A stretch of DNA of 64,000 nt from Mucilaginibacter sp. (GCA_028288305.1 JAQBOA010000089.1:1-64000), one strand, 5' to 3'. Shown: positions 33,950 through 42,531, counted from the first letter of the stretch. Numbers and translations are program-made. The notes: generated by a model not told the origin, from the sequence alone.

Positions 33950-34876
33950 ATGACTAACAACCAATCCACCTCCCACATATTAATGATCCGGCCGGTAAAC
34001 TTCGGTTTTAATGAAGAAACTGCCGGTAGCAATGCTTTTCAAAACAGGAATGCTGATAAAACCGGTATTAAACAAAAAGCCAGACAAGAATTTGACACCA
34101 TGGTAAATATCCTCCGTGAAAACGGCGTTGATGTTATCACTATAGAAGATACGCCAGAGCCTTATACGCCTGATTCAATTTTCCCGAACAATTGGGTGTC
34201 CTTCCATGCGGATGGGGATGTTTTTCTATATCCTATGCAAGCCGAAAATCGCAGGCTTGAACGCCGTGAAGATATTATTAACCAGTTGGAAGATCGTTTT
34301 GTGGTAAAGCATGTTATTGATCTTAGCCGTTATGAATCGGAGAATAAATTTTTGGAAGGTACGGGCAGTATGGTGCTCGACAGGGAAAATAAAATTGTTT
34401 ATGCCTGTATTTCCCCACGTACAGACCGTGAGCTACTGGCTTTATTTTGTGAACAAACAGGGTATAAAGAAGTTAGTTTCCACGCTTTTGATGAATATCA
34501 CCAGGCTATATATCATACGAATGTTTTGATGTGTATAGGAAGCGAATTTGCCGTTGTTTGTTTGGATAGTATTACTGATGAAGATGAAAAAAATGCCATA
34601 GTAACTATTCTTAAGCTAACTCATAAAGAAATTATAACTATTTCTTTTAATCAAATGAACAACTTTGCAGGCAATATGCTTGAAGTTAAAAATATGGAAG
34701 GCGAAAATCTGATAGTAATGTCGCAAAGCGCCTTCAATGCTTTAGATCAATCACAAAGAACTAAATTAGACAAATATGGTAAACTGGTATATGCTGATAT
34801 AAAAACAATTGAAAGTAACGGAGGCGGCAGCGCAAGATGCATGATGGCAGAAGTGCATTTACCGGTTGGCGGATAG
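33950..34876 (+). CDS. ctlX: CtlX-type citrulline utilisation hydrolase (amidinotransferase fold)
   Basis: The 308-residue guanidino-modifying-enzyme-fold protein begins TSHILMIRPVNFGFNEETAG, the signature of the CtlX group. It has NNWVSFHADG (about 85-94), YHTNVLMCIG with the catalytic His, and the catalytic Cys (about residue 297) in GGGSARCMMAEVHLP. CtlX proteins are linked to citrulline catabolism in Gram-negative bacteria that lack other routes. Its place behind the deiminase-family gene fits a citrulline flow. The stop codon directly enters the next palindrome. Confidence 0.9.
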   Translation: MTNNQSTSHILMIRPVNFGFNEETAGSNAFQNRNADKTGIKQKARQEFDTMVNILRENGVDVITIEDTPEPYTPDSIFPNNWVSFHADGDVFLYPMQAENRRLERREDIINQLEDRFVVKHVIDLSRYESENKFLEGTGSMVLDRENKIVYACISPRTDRELLALFCEQTGYKEVSFHAFDEYHQAIYHTNVLMCIGSEFAVVCLDSITDEDEKNAIVTILKLTHKEIITISFNQMNNFAGNMLEVKNMEGENLIVMSQSAFNALDQSQRTKLDKYGKLVYADIKTIESNGGGSARCMMAEVHLPVGG

Positions 34877-34954
34877 TCCATGGCCCATGGTCGATAGACC
34901 ATAGTCAAACATAATTCCAAAAACCATGGACTATGGGCCATAGACCATGGGCCA
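34874..34954. repeat. Word-type palindrome, CCATGGCCCATGG family
   Basis: The left arm (34876-34906) reads AGTCCATGGCCCATGGTCG, then ATAGACCATAG. The right arm (34923-34953) reads ACCATGGACTATGGGCC and ATAGACCATGGGCC. It spans the ctlX stop codon. The loop is 16 nt and the stem very stable. The family is seen only once in the window. Confidence 0.8.
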
Positions 34955-35044
34955 AAAATAAATTACATTTCAACCATAAAAATTCTATCAGCAAATAGGG
35001 TATTATTCCGTTTAAAAATTACATTTTTGGCAAAATTTTAAATA

Positions 35045-36439
35045 ATGCAGAGTTACCAGGAATTTCTTGACCTGAGCGTAGGTTTTCCACAGGAAGGTTT
35101 TGAGATCATAGAGGATGAATTATATTTTCACGACCTTAATTTAATGGAGATGATTGAAACGTACGGCACTCCGCTTCGTTTCACTTATTTGCCCATGATC
35201 ACTAAAAAAATTCAACAGGCAAAATTATTGTTTCAGCAGGCTATAGTAAAAAACAATTATCGCGGCAGCTATAAATATTGTTATTGCACAAAAAGCTCGC
35301 ATTTTAAGCACGTTGTTGAAGAAGCGCTTAAAAATGAAATACACCTGGAAACATCTTCGGCATTTGATATGCCAATGATTGATATCCTTGAAAAAAAAGG
35401 TGTGCTAAATAAAGATATTACTGTAATATGCAACGGGTTTAAAACTTTTCAATACAAAACTTATATTATCGATATGCTGCATGATGGCTTTAAAAACATC
35501 ATCCCGGTATTGGATAATAAAGAAGAGTTTAACCTTTACGATGACGAGATTGAAATGGATACCCCCTGTAACCTTGGTATCCGTATAGCGGCTGAGGAAC
35601 AGCCCGATTCTCAATTTTATACCTCCCGTTTAGGCATACGTATGGAGGATATTATTGATTTTTATTATAACAAGATCGAAGGTAATCCTAATTTTCAGGT
35701 TAAGATGCTGCATTTCTTTATCAATTCAGGAATATCAGATACGCCTTATTACTGGAATGAGCTGGAAAAATATGTTACCCTATACTGCAAGTTTAAAAAA
35801 ATCAACCCGGCTTTAGATACGCTTGATATAGGCGGCGGTATGCCTTTTAAGGATTCTCTGGTTTTTGATTTTGATTATGAATACATGATCAATGAGATAG
35901 TGAGTCGTATAAAAGAGATCTGTGCCGATAATGATACCGTTGAACCGGATATTGTAACCGAATTTGGCAAATATACCGTTGCCGAAGCGTCAGGTATTTT
36001 GTATAAAGTTTTGGGGCGTAAACAGCAAAACGACCGCGAAAGGTGGCTGATGCTGGATGGCTCGTTCATTACTAACCTACCAGATGTATGGGCGCTTAAC
36101 CAAAAATATATTTTACTCCCTATAAACAACTGGGACTCCGAATATGAACGTGTCAACTTAGGCGGTATTACCTGCGACGGACAGGACTATTATAATCAGG
36201 AAGCACATATGAACAGTGTTTTTATGCCCAAAACGCGTAAAGTGCAATATATAGGTTTCTTTAATACCGGCGCTTACCAGGAAGTATTGAGTGGTTATGG
36301 CGGAATCCACCATTGCTTGCTGCCTTCTCCAAAACACGTGATCATCAGACGTAATAGAGATGAAACCTTTAATTTCGAAGTTTTTGGTGAAGAACAGAAT
36401 AGCAAGCAGGTTATGAAATTGCTGGGATACACGACCTAG
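35045..36439 (+). CDS. speA: Biosynthetic-type arginine decarboxylase (PLP, alanine-racemase fold)
   Basis: The 464-residue enzyme makes agmatine from arginine. The alanine-racemase-fold barrel starts with TYGTPLRFTYLPMI. The PLP lysine is probably Lys83 in YKYCYCTKSSHFKH. Also visible are LDIGGGMPFKDS, TEFGKYTVAEASGILYKV (PLP phosphate region) and the C-terminal ITCDGQDYYN, the CDSxD-like active-site loop of the neighbouring subunit, with FFNTGAYQEVLSGYGGIHHC. It is shorter than E. coli SpeA (about 630), as in Bacteroidota where ADC/CANSDC-like enzymes have this size. Arginine is the best guess; other basic substrates are possible. Confidence 0.85.
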   Translation: MQSYQEFLDLSVGFPQEGFEIIEDELYFHDLNLMEMIETYGTPLRFTYLPMITKKIQQAKLLFQQAIVKNNYRGSYKYCYCTKSSHFKHVVEEALKNEIHLETSSAFDMPMIDILEKKGVLNKDITVICNGFKTFQYKTYIIDMLHDGFKNIIPVLDNKEEFNLYDDEIEMDTPCNLGIRIAAEEQPDSQFYTSRLGIRMEDIIDFYYNKIEGNPNFQVKMLHFFINSGISDTPYYWNELEKYVTLYCKFKKINPALDTLDIGGGMPFKDSLVFDFDYEYMINEIVSRIKEICADNDTVEPDIVTEFGKYTVAEASGILYKVLGRKQQNDRERWLMLDGSFITNLPDVWALNQKYILLPINNWDSEYERVNLGGITCDGQDYYNQEAHMNSVFMPKTRKVQYIGFFNTGAYQEVLSGYGGIHHCLLPSPKHVIIRRNRDETFNFEVFGEEQNSKQVMKLLGYTT

Positions 36440-36508
36440 GGTAATGGTTAAGACTATTTATCCATATTTTGCCGTAATGGTATAGGAACCGAGTATCCAT
36501 TGTAATAT

Positions 36509-37972
36509 TTAATCATCAAGCTTTTGCGAAATGTTTTTTATTGCCTCGTCAAGTTGCTCGGCCGAGGAAAGCAAGTAGTCTTCGGCCAGGAGGTATTCTT
36601 TCTCTTTATTTTCACTGAGTTTGATCACCTCAATTAAACCTAATATGTTTGTAAGGTATCTGCGCACATCATGTGAGTTTAAGAAAGCCAGTTCTTCCTT
36701 TGTAGTCGTAAATAAAAGTTTTTCATAATGCCTTTTTTGTTTGATTGTCCTATAAAACATCGCTATTATCAATATGATGAGTAAAGCAAAAACTATTGCA
36801 ACTATCAGCCAGGTACGCTCTGTTCTGTAAGTTTCATTTTTTTGTGAATAATAGCCTTCAATTTCATCAGCCTTAATCAGCGACGAAATGTTACCTACCT
36901 GGTTCAGCCTGTTCATATTATCCTCTGATTGCTGTAACGATAATTTAAAATAGTTGGATGCTGATTTATAATGACTTTTTTTCTCAGCAATTTCACCTAA
37001 AACATTATAAAGATGATATTTAATTTCTGGATGATTAGTTTCTGATGGCTTGGATAATAACTGATTAATTATAAATTTCGCTGAATCCAGCTGCCCATTT
37101 TTATAATAAGCATCCGAAAGATTTTGCAGATCCGCATCCTCAAATTTATATCCTTCATCTTTTCGCATTGTATAGATCAGGCTTATAGCTTTTCTATAAT
37201 TATGCTGAAGCAGATATAGGTAGCAATCGGTTCTACTTTTATAGGTATACAATTTGTAGGTGTTTGCTTTTGAATTCTTCAGTTTTTCATTATAAACCAC
37301 TAAAGAATCAATCATATTCATCCTAAAAAAATTTTCAGATTTATTATAGTAAATACTATTCTTTACCCGCTGATCATCCGGCCAAAATTTATTGGCTATT
37401 GCCTCGGCCTGGTTCAGGTAAAATAATGAAAGACTATAGAAATTATTCTTATAATATACATCTGAAATATCTATATCTGTTATCATCTGCAAATTAGTGT
37501 CGTTCAGTTTAATCGCGTTCCTTTTCGCAAGCCGATAACTTGATATGGCACCAACTACATTACCTTCTTCCGTTTGTATATTAGCCAGGTAGCTTAAGAA
37601 AGTGTAGGATAAAAAATAGTTTCCATTTTTATCTGTCGATTGAATAGCTTTGATAAGGTTATTTTCGCAAGCGTCAACATGGAATAAACGCTGTTGATAT
37701 ATACTTTCATTAAAATATTTATAGGCATCCTTATCCTCTATATTATATTTATTAAGGAATCCCTCGATCTCAATTTTAGAAGCGTAAAGTTCATTATATG
37801 GCGAATTCAGCAAATTATCTTTGATATATTTCACTAAAAGTTTTACTTTTAAATTACTTTCTTTTACTTCTAAAATACTTAAAAGGCTATCTGTTTTAAA
37901 AAAAGACCGGGCATTTGCCGAGTTGACTAGAATAAAAAAAAACAAAAAGGGGAAGTATCGTTTCTTTTGCAT
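36509..37972 (-). CDS. TPR sensor-like membrane protein ending in a histidine-kinase DHp-like segment without ATPase domain
   Basis: The 487-residue protein (start chosen at MQKKRYFPFLFFFILVNSANA, a signal peptide; an ATG ten codons upstream is also open) has about 350 residues of TPR-like helices in the periplasm. One transmembrane helix follows (LIVAIVFALLIILIIAMFY), then a basic coiled linker. The last 60 residues read EELAFLNSHDVRRYLTNILGL, then a second helix ending SSAEQLDEAIKNISQKLDD. That two-helix hairpin looks like the HisKA dimerisation/phosphotransfer domain, with SHDVRR in the place of the SHELRTP H-box. Nothing follows for a HATPase domain, so it cannot phosphorylate itself. Whether the His (about 434 from the chosen start) is used is not known. 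I know no name for it. Confidence 0.75.
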   Translation of the reverse strand: MQKKRYFPFLFFFILVNSANARSFFKTDSLLSILEVKESNLKVKLLVKYIKDNLLNSPYNELYASKIEIEGFLNKYNIEDKDAYKYFNESIYQQRLFHVDACENNLIKAIQSTDKNGNYFLSYTFLSYLANIQTEEGNVVGAISSYRLAKRNAIKLNDTNLQMITDIDISDVYYKNNFYSLSLFYLNQAEAIANKFWPDDQRVKNSIYYNKSENFFRMNMIDSLVVYNEKLKNSKANTYKLYTYKSRTDCYLYLLQHNYRKAISLIYTMRKDEGYKFEDADLQNLSDAYYKNGQLDSAKFIINQLLSKPSETNHPEIKYHLYNVLGEIAEKKSHYKSASNYFKLSLQQSEDNMNRLNQVGNISSLIKADEIEGYYSQKNETYRTERTWLIVAIVFALLIILIIAMFYRTIKQKRHYEKLLFTTTKEELAFLNSHDVRRYLTNILGLIEVIKLSENKEKEYLLAEDYLLSSAEQLDEAIKNISQKLDD

Positions 37973-38166
37973 ATTACCGGATTTATAGCTATAGCGCTGC
38001 ATTATTTTATGAAAAAAACATGCCCGCTCCGCTGTCAGTATTACAGTTAATAGTTTGTTTTAAACGATGAATTAATAATATAAGTATTAAAGATATAAAT
38101 AAAAAAATGCCTTTTAAATTAATAAAACTATCGTCAAAAAGAACTATTGTGTATTTACAATTTTAC

Positions 38167-38913
38167 ATGTATCTACGCACGACGCAAAAGTTTAAATTTT
38201 TTTTCCTGAAAGTTTTTTTGATTTTTTGTTTATTTATTCCGTCAGCGAAAAGCAAACAACTACAACAACTAAAAGATACAATATACACCTATAAAAATCC
38301 AACACCGGGCGGCACTGGTAAAGTTTATAAAGGCCGGGAAATAGCACAAATAATGAGTTTTGAGGGCGTCGATTGGCTTGAGCGTAGTACAAGACCAGGA
38401 GAAGAAAACACCGATTTAGCCATTGCAAAGTTACCCATTACCAAAAACAGTGTGGTTGCCGATATTGGTGCCGGTTCTGGCTATTACACTTTTCGCATTT
38501 CCCCAAAGGTAGCATTGGGAAAAGTATACGCTGTTGAAATACAGGATGACGCCATAAAATATCTAAAAGAACGCAGCGAAAAGCTACAACAAAATAATGT
38601 CATCGTAATAAAAGGCGGTGAGCAATCCCCTAACCTGCCTGATAATGCCATTGATCTTGCTATAATGGTTGATGTTTATCATGAGCTACTATACCCGCAT
38701 GAAATGCTGCAAGCTATCCGTCGTTCATTAAAACCTAATGGAAAACTGCTTTTAATAGAATACCGCGCCGAAGACCCGAAAGTTGAAATTAAGGAATTGC
38801 ACAAAACAAGTGTTGCACAAGTAAATAAAGAATTAACTGCCAATGGTTTTCATTTAGTTGAGGACGGAGAATTTTTGCGGATACAGCATTTTTTGGTGTT
38901 TCAGAAAGATTGA
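38167..38913 (+). CDS. Exported class I SAM-dependent methyltransferase
   Basis: The ATG at 38167 (codon 21 of the open frame) gives a 248-residue protein with a convincing signal peptide (FKFFFLKVFLIFCLFIPSAKS). The methyltransferase fold has motif I VVADIGAGSGYYTFRISPKV, the acidic motif II VYAVEIQDDAIKYL and DLAIMVDVYHELLYPHEML (motif IV). SAM is normally not available outside the cytoplasm, so an exported methyltransferase is odd. It could be an N-terminal anchor and not a cleaved signal. A short direct duplication of the gene end follows (38903-38989). Confidence 0.82.
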   Translation: MYLRTTQKFKFFFLKVFLIFCLFIPSAKSKQLQQLKDTIYTYKNPTPGGTGKVYKGREIAQIMSFEGVDWLERSTRPGEENTDLAIAKLPITKNSVVADIGAGSGYYTFRISPKVALGKVYAVEIQDDAIKYLKERSEKLQQNNVIVIKGGEQSPNLPDNAIDLAIMVDVYHELLYPHEMLQAIRRSLKPNGKLLLIEYRAEDPKVEIKELHKTSVAQVNKELTANGFHLVEDGEFLRIQHFLVFQKD

Positions 38914-38989
38914 TTAAGGACTAATTAACACTCGTAACTGTCCTTGTGAGAAAGATTGATTGATGGCTAATTAACGCCGTCTTTGCGAG
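38903..38989. repeat. Direct duplication of the methyltransferase gene end
   Basis: AGAAAGATTGATTAAGGACT with AATTAACACTCG (copy 1, from 38903) is followed by AGAAAGATTGATTGATGGCT with AATTAACGCCG (copy 2, from about 38949). Copy 1 contains the gene's stop codon. The second copy runs into the palindromic element. Confidence 0.65.
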
Positions 38990-39116
38990 GAACGAAGCAA
39001 TCACTACATACGCAAATCATGAAACGTAAACATTGTTGTTAAGATATTCCGCCCGAAACAACATTTACCTGTTTGATTAGCACAGCTTATAGATTGCTTC
39101 GTTCCTCGCAACGACG
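38978..39116. repeat. TGTCATTGCGAG-family palindrome, long-loop copy
   Basis: The left arm CGTCTTTGCGAGGAACGAAG, then CAATC (38978-39002), and the right arm GATTGCTTCGTTCCTCGC, then AACGACG (39092-39116), pair almost perfectly. The loop is about 90 nt and AT-rich. Relatives are at 16467-16555 and 48183-48270. It lies between the convergent methyltransferase and rluA genes. Confidence 0.8.
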
Positions 39117-39149
39117 CGGTGGTAACAATTCTAGAAATTTGTAATTAGA

Positions 39150-39182
39150 AAACTTACGAAGTTTTTAAAACTTCGTAAGTTT
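39150..39182. terminator. Perfect hairpin between the methyltransferase and rluA genes
   Basis: AAACTTACGAAGTTTT and AAAACTTCGTAAGTTT form a perfect 16-bp inverted repeat with one base between. It lies just before the rluA stop codon on the minus strand and could end transcription from both sides, or be another dispersed word (it resembles the intergenic repeats in composition). Confidence 0.55.
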
Positions 39183-39188
39183 GAAACG

Positions 39189-39908
39189 TTAGCTATCAAA
39201 CTTCTCCAACAACTTCAACAATGTTTCAAAATCCTTAGGATAAGGCGCGTGGATAGTAATGTCCTCACCATTCAATAATTTGAAGCTTACCTCATAGGCA
39301 TGCAGGGCAAAGCGTTTCATAATAGGCTGCTCCTCCTGGTCTTTGCCTAAATGATATTTACGTTTAAGCTTTGACAGGAAAACCGGTTCGCCTTTATACA
39401 TGTCATCTCCTGCTATAGATGCCTTTTGTGTGGCCAGGTGAATACGGATTTGGTGCATTCGGCCGGTTACTGGCCGGCATTCCACTAAAGTATAATGCTT
39501 AAAATATTTTAACGACTGGAACCAGGTTTCTGCCCTTTTACCCTCCTGCCGGCTTATGGTTACGTTTCCTTTACCTATGTTTAGTATGGGTAAATCAATG
39601 AGCAGGTTTTCAAAAACATGAATGCCATCAATAATGGCATGATATACTTTTTTAACCTTTCGTTTTTCAAACTGTATAGATACTTCGCGATAAGCTTCCG
39701 GGTTTTTAGCTATAATTAGCGCCCCTGACGTCTCTTTATCCAACCGGTGACAAATCTGTGCATCTGCAGAATAACTTTTCGCCAGTCGCAGCATATTGAT
39801 TTCTCCGCCTTCACGTTCATCCAACGAACTTATAAACGGCGGCTTGTTTACTACAATAATATCATCATTTTCGAATAATATCAGGTCAGAAAATTTAGGA
39901 AGCTTCAT
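39189..39908 (-). CDS. RluA-family pseudouridine synthase
   Basis: The 239-residue enzyme isomerises uridine to pseudouridine in rRNA or tRNA. The catalytic Asp57 is in CHRLDKETSGALII. Other conserved blocks are NKPPFISS near the N-terminus, KKVYHAIIDG, and RPVTGRMHQIRIHLA with GDDMYKGEP. There is no S4 domain, unlike RluC/D. The target site is not known. A TAnnTTTG box lies 17 nt before the start codon (39926-39933). Confidence 0.93.
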   Translation of the reverse strand: MKLPKFSDLILFENDDIIVVNKPPFISSLDEREGGEINMLRLAKSYSADAQICHRLDKETSGALIIAKNPEAYREVSIQFEKRKVKKVYHAIIDGIHVFENLLIDLPILNIGKGNVTISRQEGKRAETWFQSLKYFKHYTLVECRPVTGRMHQIRIHLATQKASIAGDDMYKGEPVFLSKLKRKYHLGKDQEEQPIMKRFALHAYEVSFKLLNGEDITIHAPYPKDFETLLKLLEKFDS

Positions 39909-39925
39909 ATTTAACTAATAGGCGG

Positions 39926-39933
39926 CAAAAATA
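39926..39933 (-). promoter_or_regulatory. TAnnTTTG promoter box of the RluA-family gene
   Basis: The minus-strand bases read TATTTTTG and end 17 nt before the ATG. This is the ordinary short leader of this clade. Confidence 0.45.
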
Positions 39934-40062
39934 CAGTTATTAAATTAAACCAAAGTTTAATGGCGCCATCATTAAATAACAATTTATTAATAGAAATAAA
40001 ACAAACATTTATTGTAATGGTTAAATAAAAAAATATTAATCAACAATCCAATTAATACTACC

Positions 40063-40473
40063 ATGAGCAATAAATCAACCAAGCCTGAAGAAAAAGGATT
40101 TTTCGAAAAGGTAAAAGAAACTATTGAAGAACTTTGGGATGGAACCAAAGATAAAGCAGAAGACATAAAAGATTCGGCCGAAGAAACCTTTGATCATTTA
40201 AAAGACAAGGTTACTGCTAAAAAGGCTGCCCCTGCAAAAAAGACAACTACAGCTAAAAGGACTGTTGCTGCTAAAACTGCGGCGCCAGCAGCTAAAGCAA
40301 AAACTGCCGCCACAACCTTAAAAAATAAAGCTGAAAATAAAGGAAAGACAACCGCAGCTAAAGTAAAGACGGAAACTGCAAATGCAAAAAAAGCAGTTAC
40401 TTCAAAATCTGCGGCAGCAAAAACTCCGCGAAAGACTACAACTGTAAATAAAAAGGCTCCAGTTGCAAAGTAG
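40063..40473 (+). CDS. Histone H1-like Lys/Ala-rich protein
   Basis: The 136-residue protein has an acidic N-terminal helix (GFFEKVKETIEELWDGTKDKAEDIKDSAEETFDHLKD). A long basic, unordered tail of Lys, Ala, Thr and Pro follows (AKKAAPAKKTTTAKRT, KAPVAK). The tail composition is that of bacterial histone H1-like proteins that coat DNA. The N-terminal helix resembles YtxH/CsbD-type stress proteins. A stress-linked DNA or membrane role is possible, and function is inferred from composition only. A hairpin terminator separates it from the convergent regulator gene. Confidence 0.72.
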   Translation: MSNKSTKPEEKGFFEKVKETIEELWDGTKDKAEDIKDSAEETFDHLKDKVTAKKAAPAKKTTTAKRTVAAKTAAPAAKAKTAATTLKNKAENKGKTTAAKVKTETANAKKAVTSKSAAAKTPRKTTTVNKKAPVAK

Positions 40474-40492
40474 GTTTTGCATATTTATATAG

Positions 40493-40527
40493 AAAAAGGC
40501 GGCTACTTTTTTGTGTAACCGCCCTTT
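40493..40527. terminator. Hairpin terminator between convergent H1-like and OmpR-type genes
   Basis: AAAAGGCGGCTAC and GTGTAACCGCCCTTT form a stem, with T-runs on both sides (CTAAATTTTT on plus). It serves both genes. Confidence 0.65.
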
Positions 40528-40535
40528 CTAAATTT

Positions 40536-41228
40536 TTATGCCTCAAATTTATATCCTACACCCTTTACCGTTGCAACACAATCGTCGCCAAGTTTTTCAC
40601 GGAGCTTACGTATGTGAACATCAATAGTACGGTTGGTAACCACTACAGAATCTTCCCATATATTCTTTAATATGACTTCGCGGGTATAAACCTTACCTGG
40701 TTTTGAAGCAAGCAGATAAAGCAGCTCAAATTCTTTTTTAGCTAAAACCACTTTGTTGCCTCTTTGATAAACAAGATAGGCTTCGCGGTCAATAACTAAA
40801 TCGCCTATTTCCAGCTTATTATCCACAATATCTTCAGAAGGTGCGTTTCTGCGTAATATGGCATTGATACGGCTTACTAATGCCCTTGGCTTTATAGGTT
40901 TGGCAATATAATCATCAGCACCTACATTAAAACCGGCAATTTCTGAGTACTCTTCACTCCTGGCAGTTAAAAATACCATAAAGGTGTTTTTAAATTCGGG
41001 CATGGTACGCATAATACGACAAGCTTCAATACCATCCATTTTAGGCATCATAATATCTAAAACGATAAGGTCTGGCAATGATCTTTTTGCTTCGGCTACT
41101 GCCTCTTGTCCGTTACGAGCCAAAAATACCTGGTAGCCTTCCTTTTTCAGATTATATTCAATCAGCTCCAAAATATCTGGTTCGTCGTCAACAATAAGAA
41201 TTTTCTGTTTAGTAGAGTTACTCATCAA
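40536..41228 (-). CDS. OmpR/PhoB-family response regulator
   Basis: The 230-residue two-domain regulator has a receiver domain (about 9-125) with acidic pocket IVDDEPD, phospho-acceptor Asp58 in IVLDIMMPKMDG, Thr in FLTARSEE and the conserved Lys in DDYIAKPIKP. The C-terminal winged helix has SKPGKVYTREVILKNIW and TNRTIDVHIRKLREKLGDD. No histidine kinase lies next to it. The neighbour is a TlpA gene 74 bp upstream on the same strand. The target genes are unknown. Confidence 0.95.
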   Translation of the reverse strand: MMSNSTKQKILIVDDEPDILELIEYNLKKEGYQVFLARNGQEAVAEAKRSLPDLIVLDIMMPKMDGIEACRIMRTMPEFKNTFMVFLTARSEEYSEIAGFNVGADDYIAKPIKPRALVSRINAILRRNAPSEDIVDNKLEIGDLVIDREAYLVYQRGNKVVLAKKEFELLYLLASKPGKVYTREVILKNIWEDSVVVTNRTIDVHIRKLREKLGDDCVATVKGVGYKFEA

Positions 41229-41302
41229 GGTTGAATTTTTGCATAAAAGTATGCGAACAAATGAAGGAAATAGTAAATCTAATATTAATTAATTGTTAAG
41301 TT

Positions 41303-42442
41303 TTATTTTATTTTAACGATTTGTTGAGACTTATTAAATGTTTTGTTTAAAAATTCTTCAAGATCGGCTCCCGTAATGTTCTTTGCAATGATAATTCCCT
41401 GCGGATCAATTATAAAATTTGAGGGAATTGCCTCAATATGGTATAGTCTTTCTACCGGCCCTTCAAAATTTTTCAGGTCTGAGGCATGCTTCCATGAAAG
41501 ACCATCCGCATTAATTGCCTGTTGCCATTTAGCTTTATCAACATCTAATGAAATACCTAATATATTAAAGCCTAATGGTTTATAAATTGCATATTGCTTA
41601 ACCACATTAGGGTTTTCATGCCTGCAAGGAGCACACCATGAGGCCCAAAAATCGAGCATTACATATTTGCCTTTATAATCCGATAATTTAACTGGATTGC
41701 CATCAATACCGCCAATAGTAAAATCAGGCGCTTTATGACCTATAGATACAGGTTTTATATATTGCATTTGTTTAATAAAACGCTGTACAGCCATATTATT
41801 TTTAAAATTTCCATTAATGGAATCTGCGTAGGCTATCAGTTGGGGCTCATACCTCATTTGATCCAGTGAAGTAGCTGCATAAAAGGCAGCAAGCGATTTT
41901 TTATTTGCATTAATAAATTTCAAAATAGCAGTACTATATTCGTCAAAATTCTTTTGAAACATAGGCCTGTATATGTTGATTAAAGAGTCTGACTCTTTAC
42001 CAATAGCTTGTACCTTATTCTGATATTCTTCACTAAGCTTACCGCTTTTATCGCTGTAAAAATTACTGATCTTATTGAAATCTTTAATCTTCTCTGATTC
42101 ATCCGAACCTGATACCTGGTAAGCATGTGAGTTATCAGTAAGGCTGGTGGTAAATTTAATATCATCGCCGTTTTTTGCAATAAGGTCAAATATGCTTCCA
42201 CCAACACGTATTTTATACAGGTTAGCAAAAGGCGCCTGCTCCTTAAACTGAAATTTACCCTGGTCGCTTAGGTTAGTAGAATCTATAACAGCTATCCGGG
42301 TGCTGTCTGCCACGAGCAGGTATATTTTTTTTAAACTTCCCGGATTGTTTATCGTACCGGATATGGTAAAAGTGCTATTGTCTTTGCATGAAAATATCAA
42401 TAAAGACAAAAAGATAATGCTGTATGAAAATAAGCGGTTCAT
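41303..42442 (-). CDS. TlpA-like thioredoxin lipoprotein with N-terminal DUF4369
   Basis: The 379-residue protein has a lipoprotein signal (Cys19 in LLIFSCKD). A DUF4369 domain spans about 25-115 (FTISGTINNPGSLKKIYLLV, FANLYKIRVGG), followed by a helical linker. The thioredoxin/AhpC domain runs from about 233, with the redox pair Cys269-Ala-Pro-Cys272 in DFWASWCAPCRHENP and the cis-Pro in EAIPSNFII. It probably reduces disulfides on the periplasmic side of the cell envelope, as is common in Bacteroidota. A weak palindrome lies upstream. Confidence 0.92.
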   Translation of the reverse strand: MNRLFSYSIIFLSLLIFSCKDNSTFTISGTINNPGSLKKIYLLVADSTRIAVIDSTNLSDQGKFQFKEQAPFANLYKIRVGGSIFDLIAKNGDDIKFTTSLTDNSHAYQVSGSDESEKIKDFNKISNFYSDKSGKLSEEYQNKVQAIGKESDSLINIYRPMFQKNFDEYSTAILKFINANKKSLAAFYAATSLDQMRYEPQLIAYADSINGNFKNNMAVQRFIKQMQYIKPVSIGHKAPDFTIGGIDGNPVKLSDYKGKYVMLDFWASWCAPCRHENPNVVKQYAIYKPLGFNILGISLDVDKAKWQQAINADGLSWKHASDLKNFEGPVERLYHIEAIPSNFIIDPQGIIIAKNITGADLEEFLNKTFNKSQQIVKIK

Positions 42443-42462
42443 AAGATGTGTTATTAGTTGAT

Positions 42463-42529
42463 GGAGATTAAAGGGTCGGAGGTTAGTTGGGATTTGTTTG
42501 ATCTCTAATCACAAACCTCTAATCTCTAA
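42463..42529. repeat. Weak word-type palindrome, AATCTCTAATC family
   Basis: GGAGATTAAAGGGTCGGAGG, then TTAG, can partly pair with CTCTAATCACAAACCTCTAA, then TCTC. It fills the gap between gatB and the TlpA gene on the same strand. The match is imperfect and only suggests the same sort of element. Confidence 0.45.
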
Positions 42530-42531
42530 AA

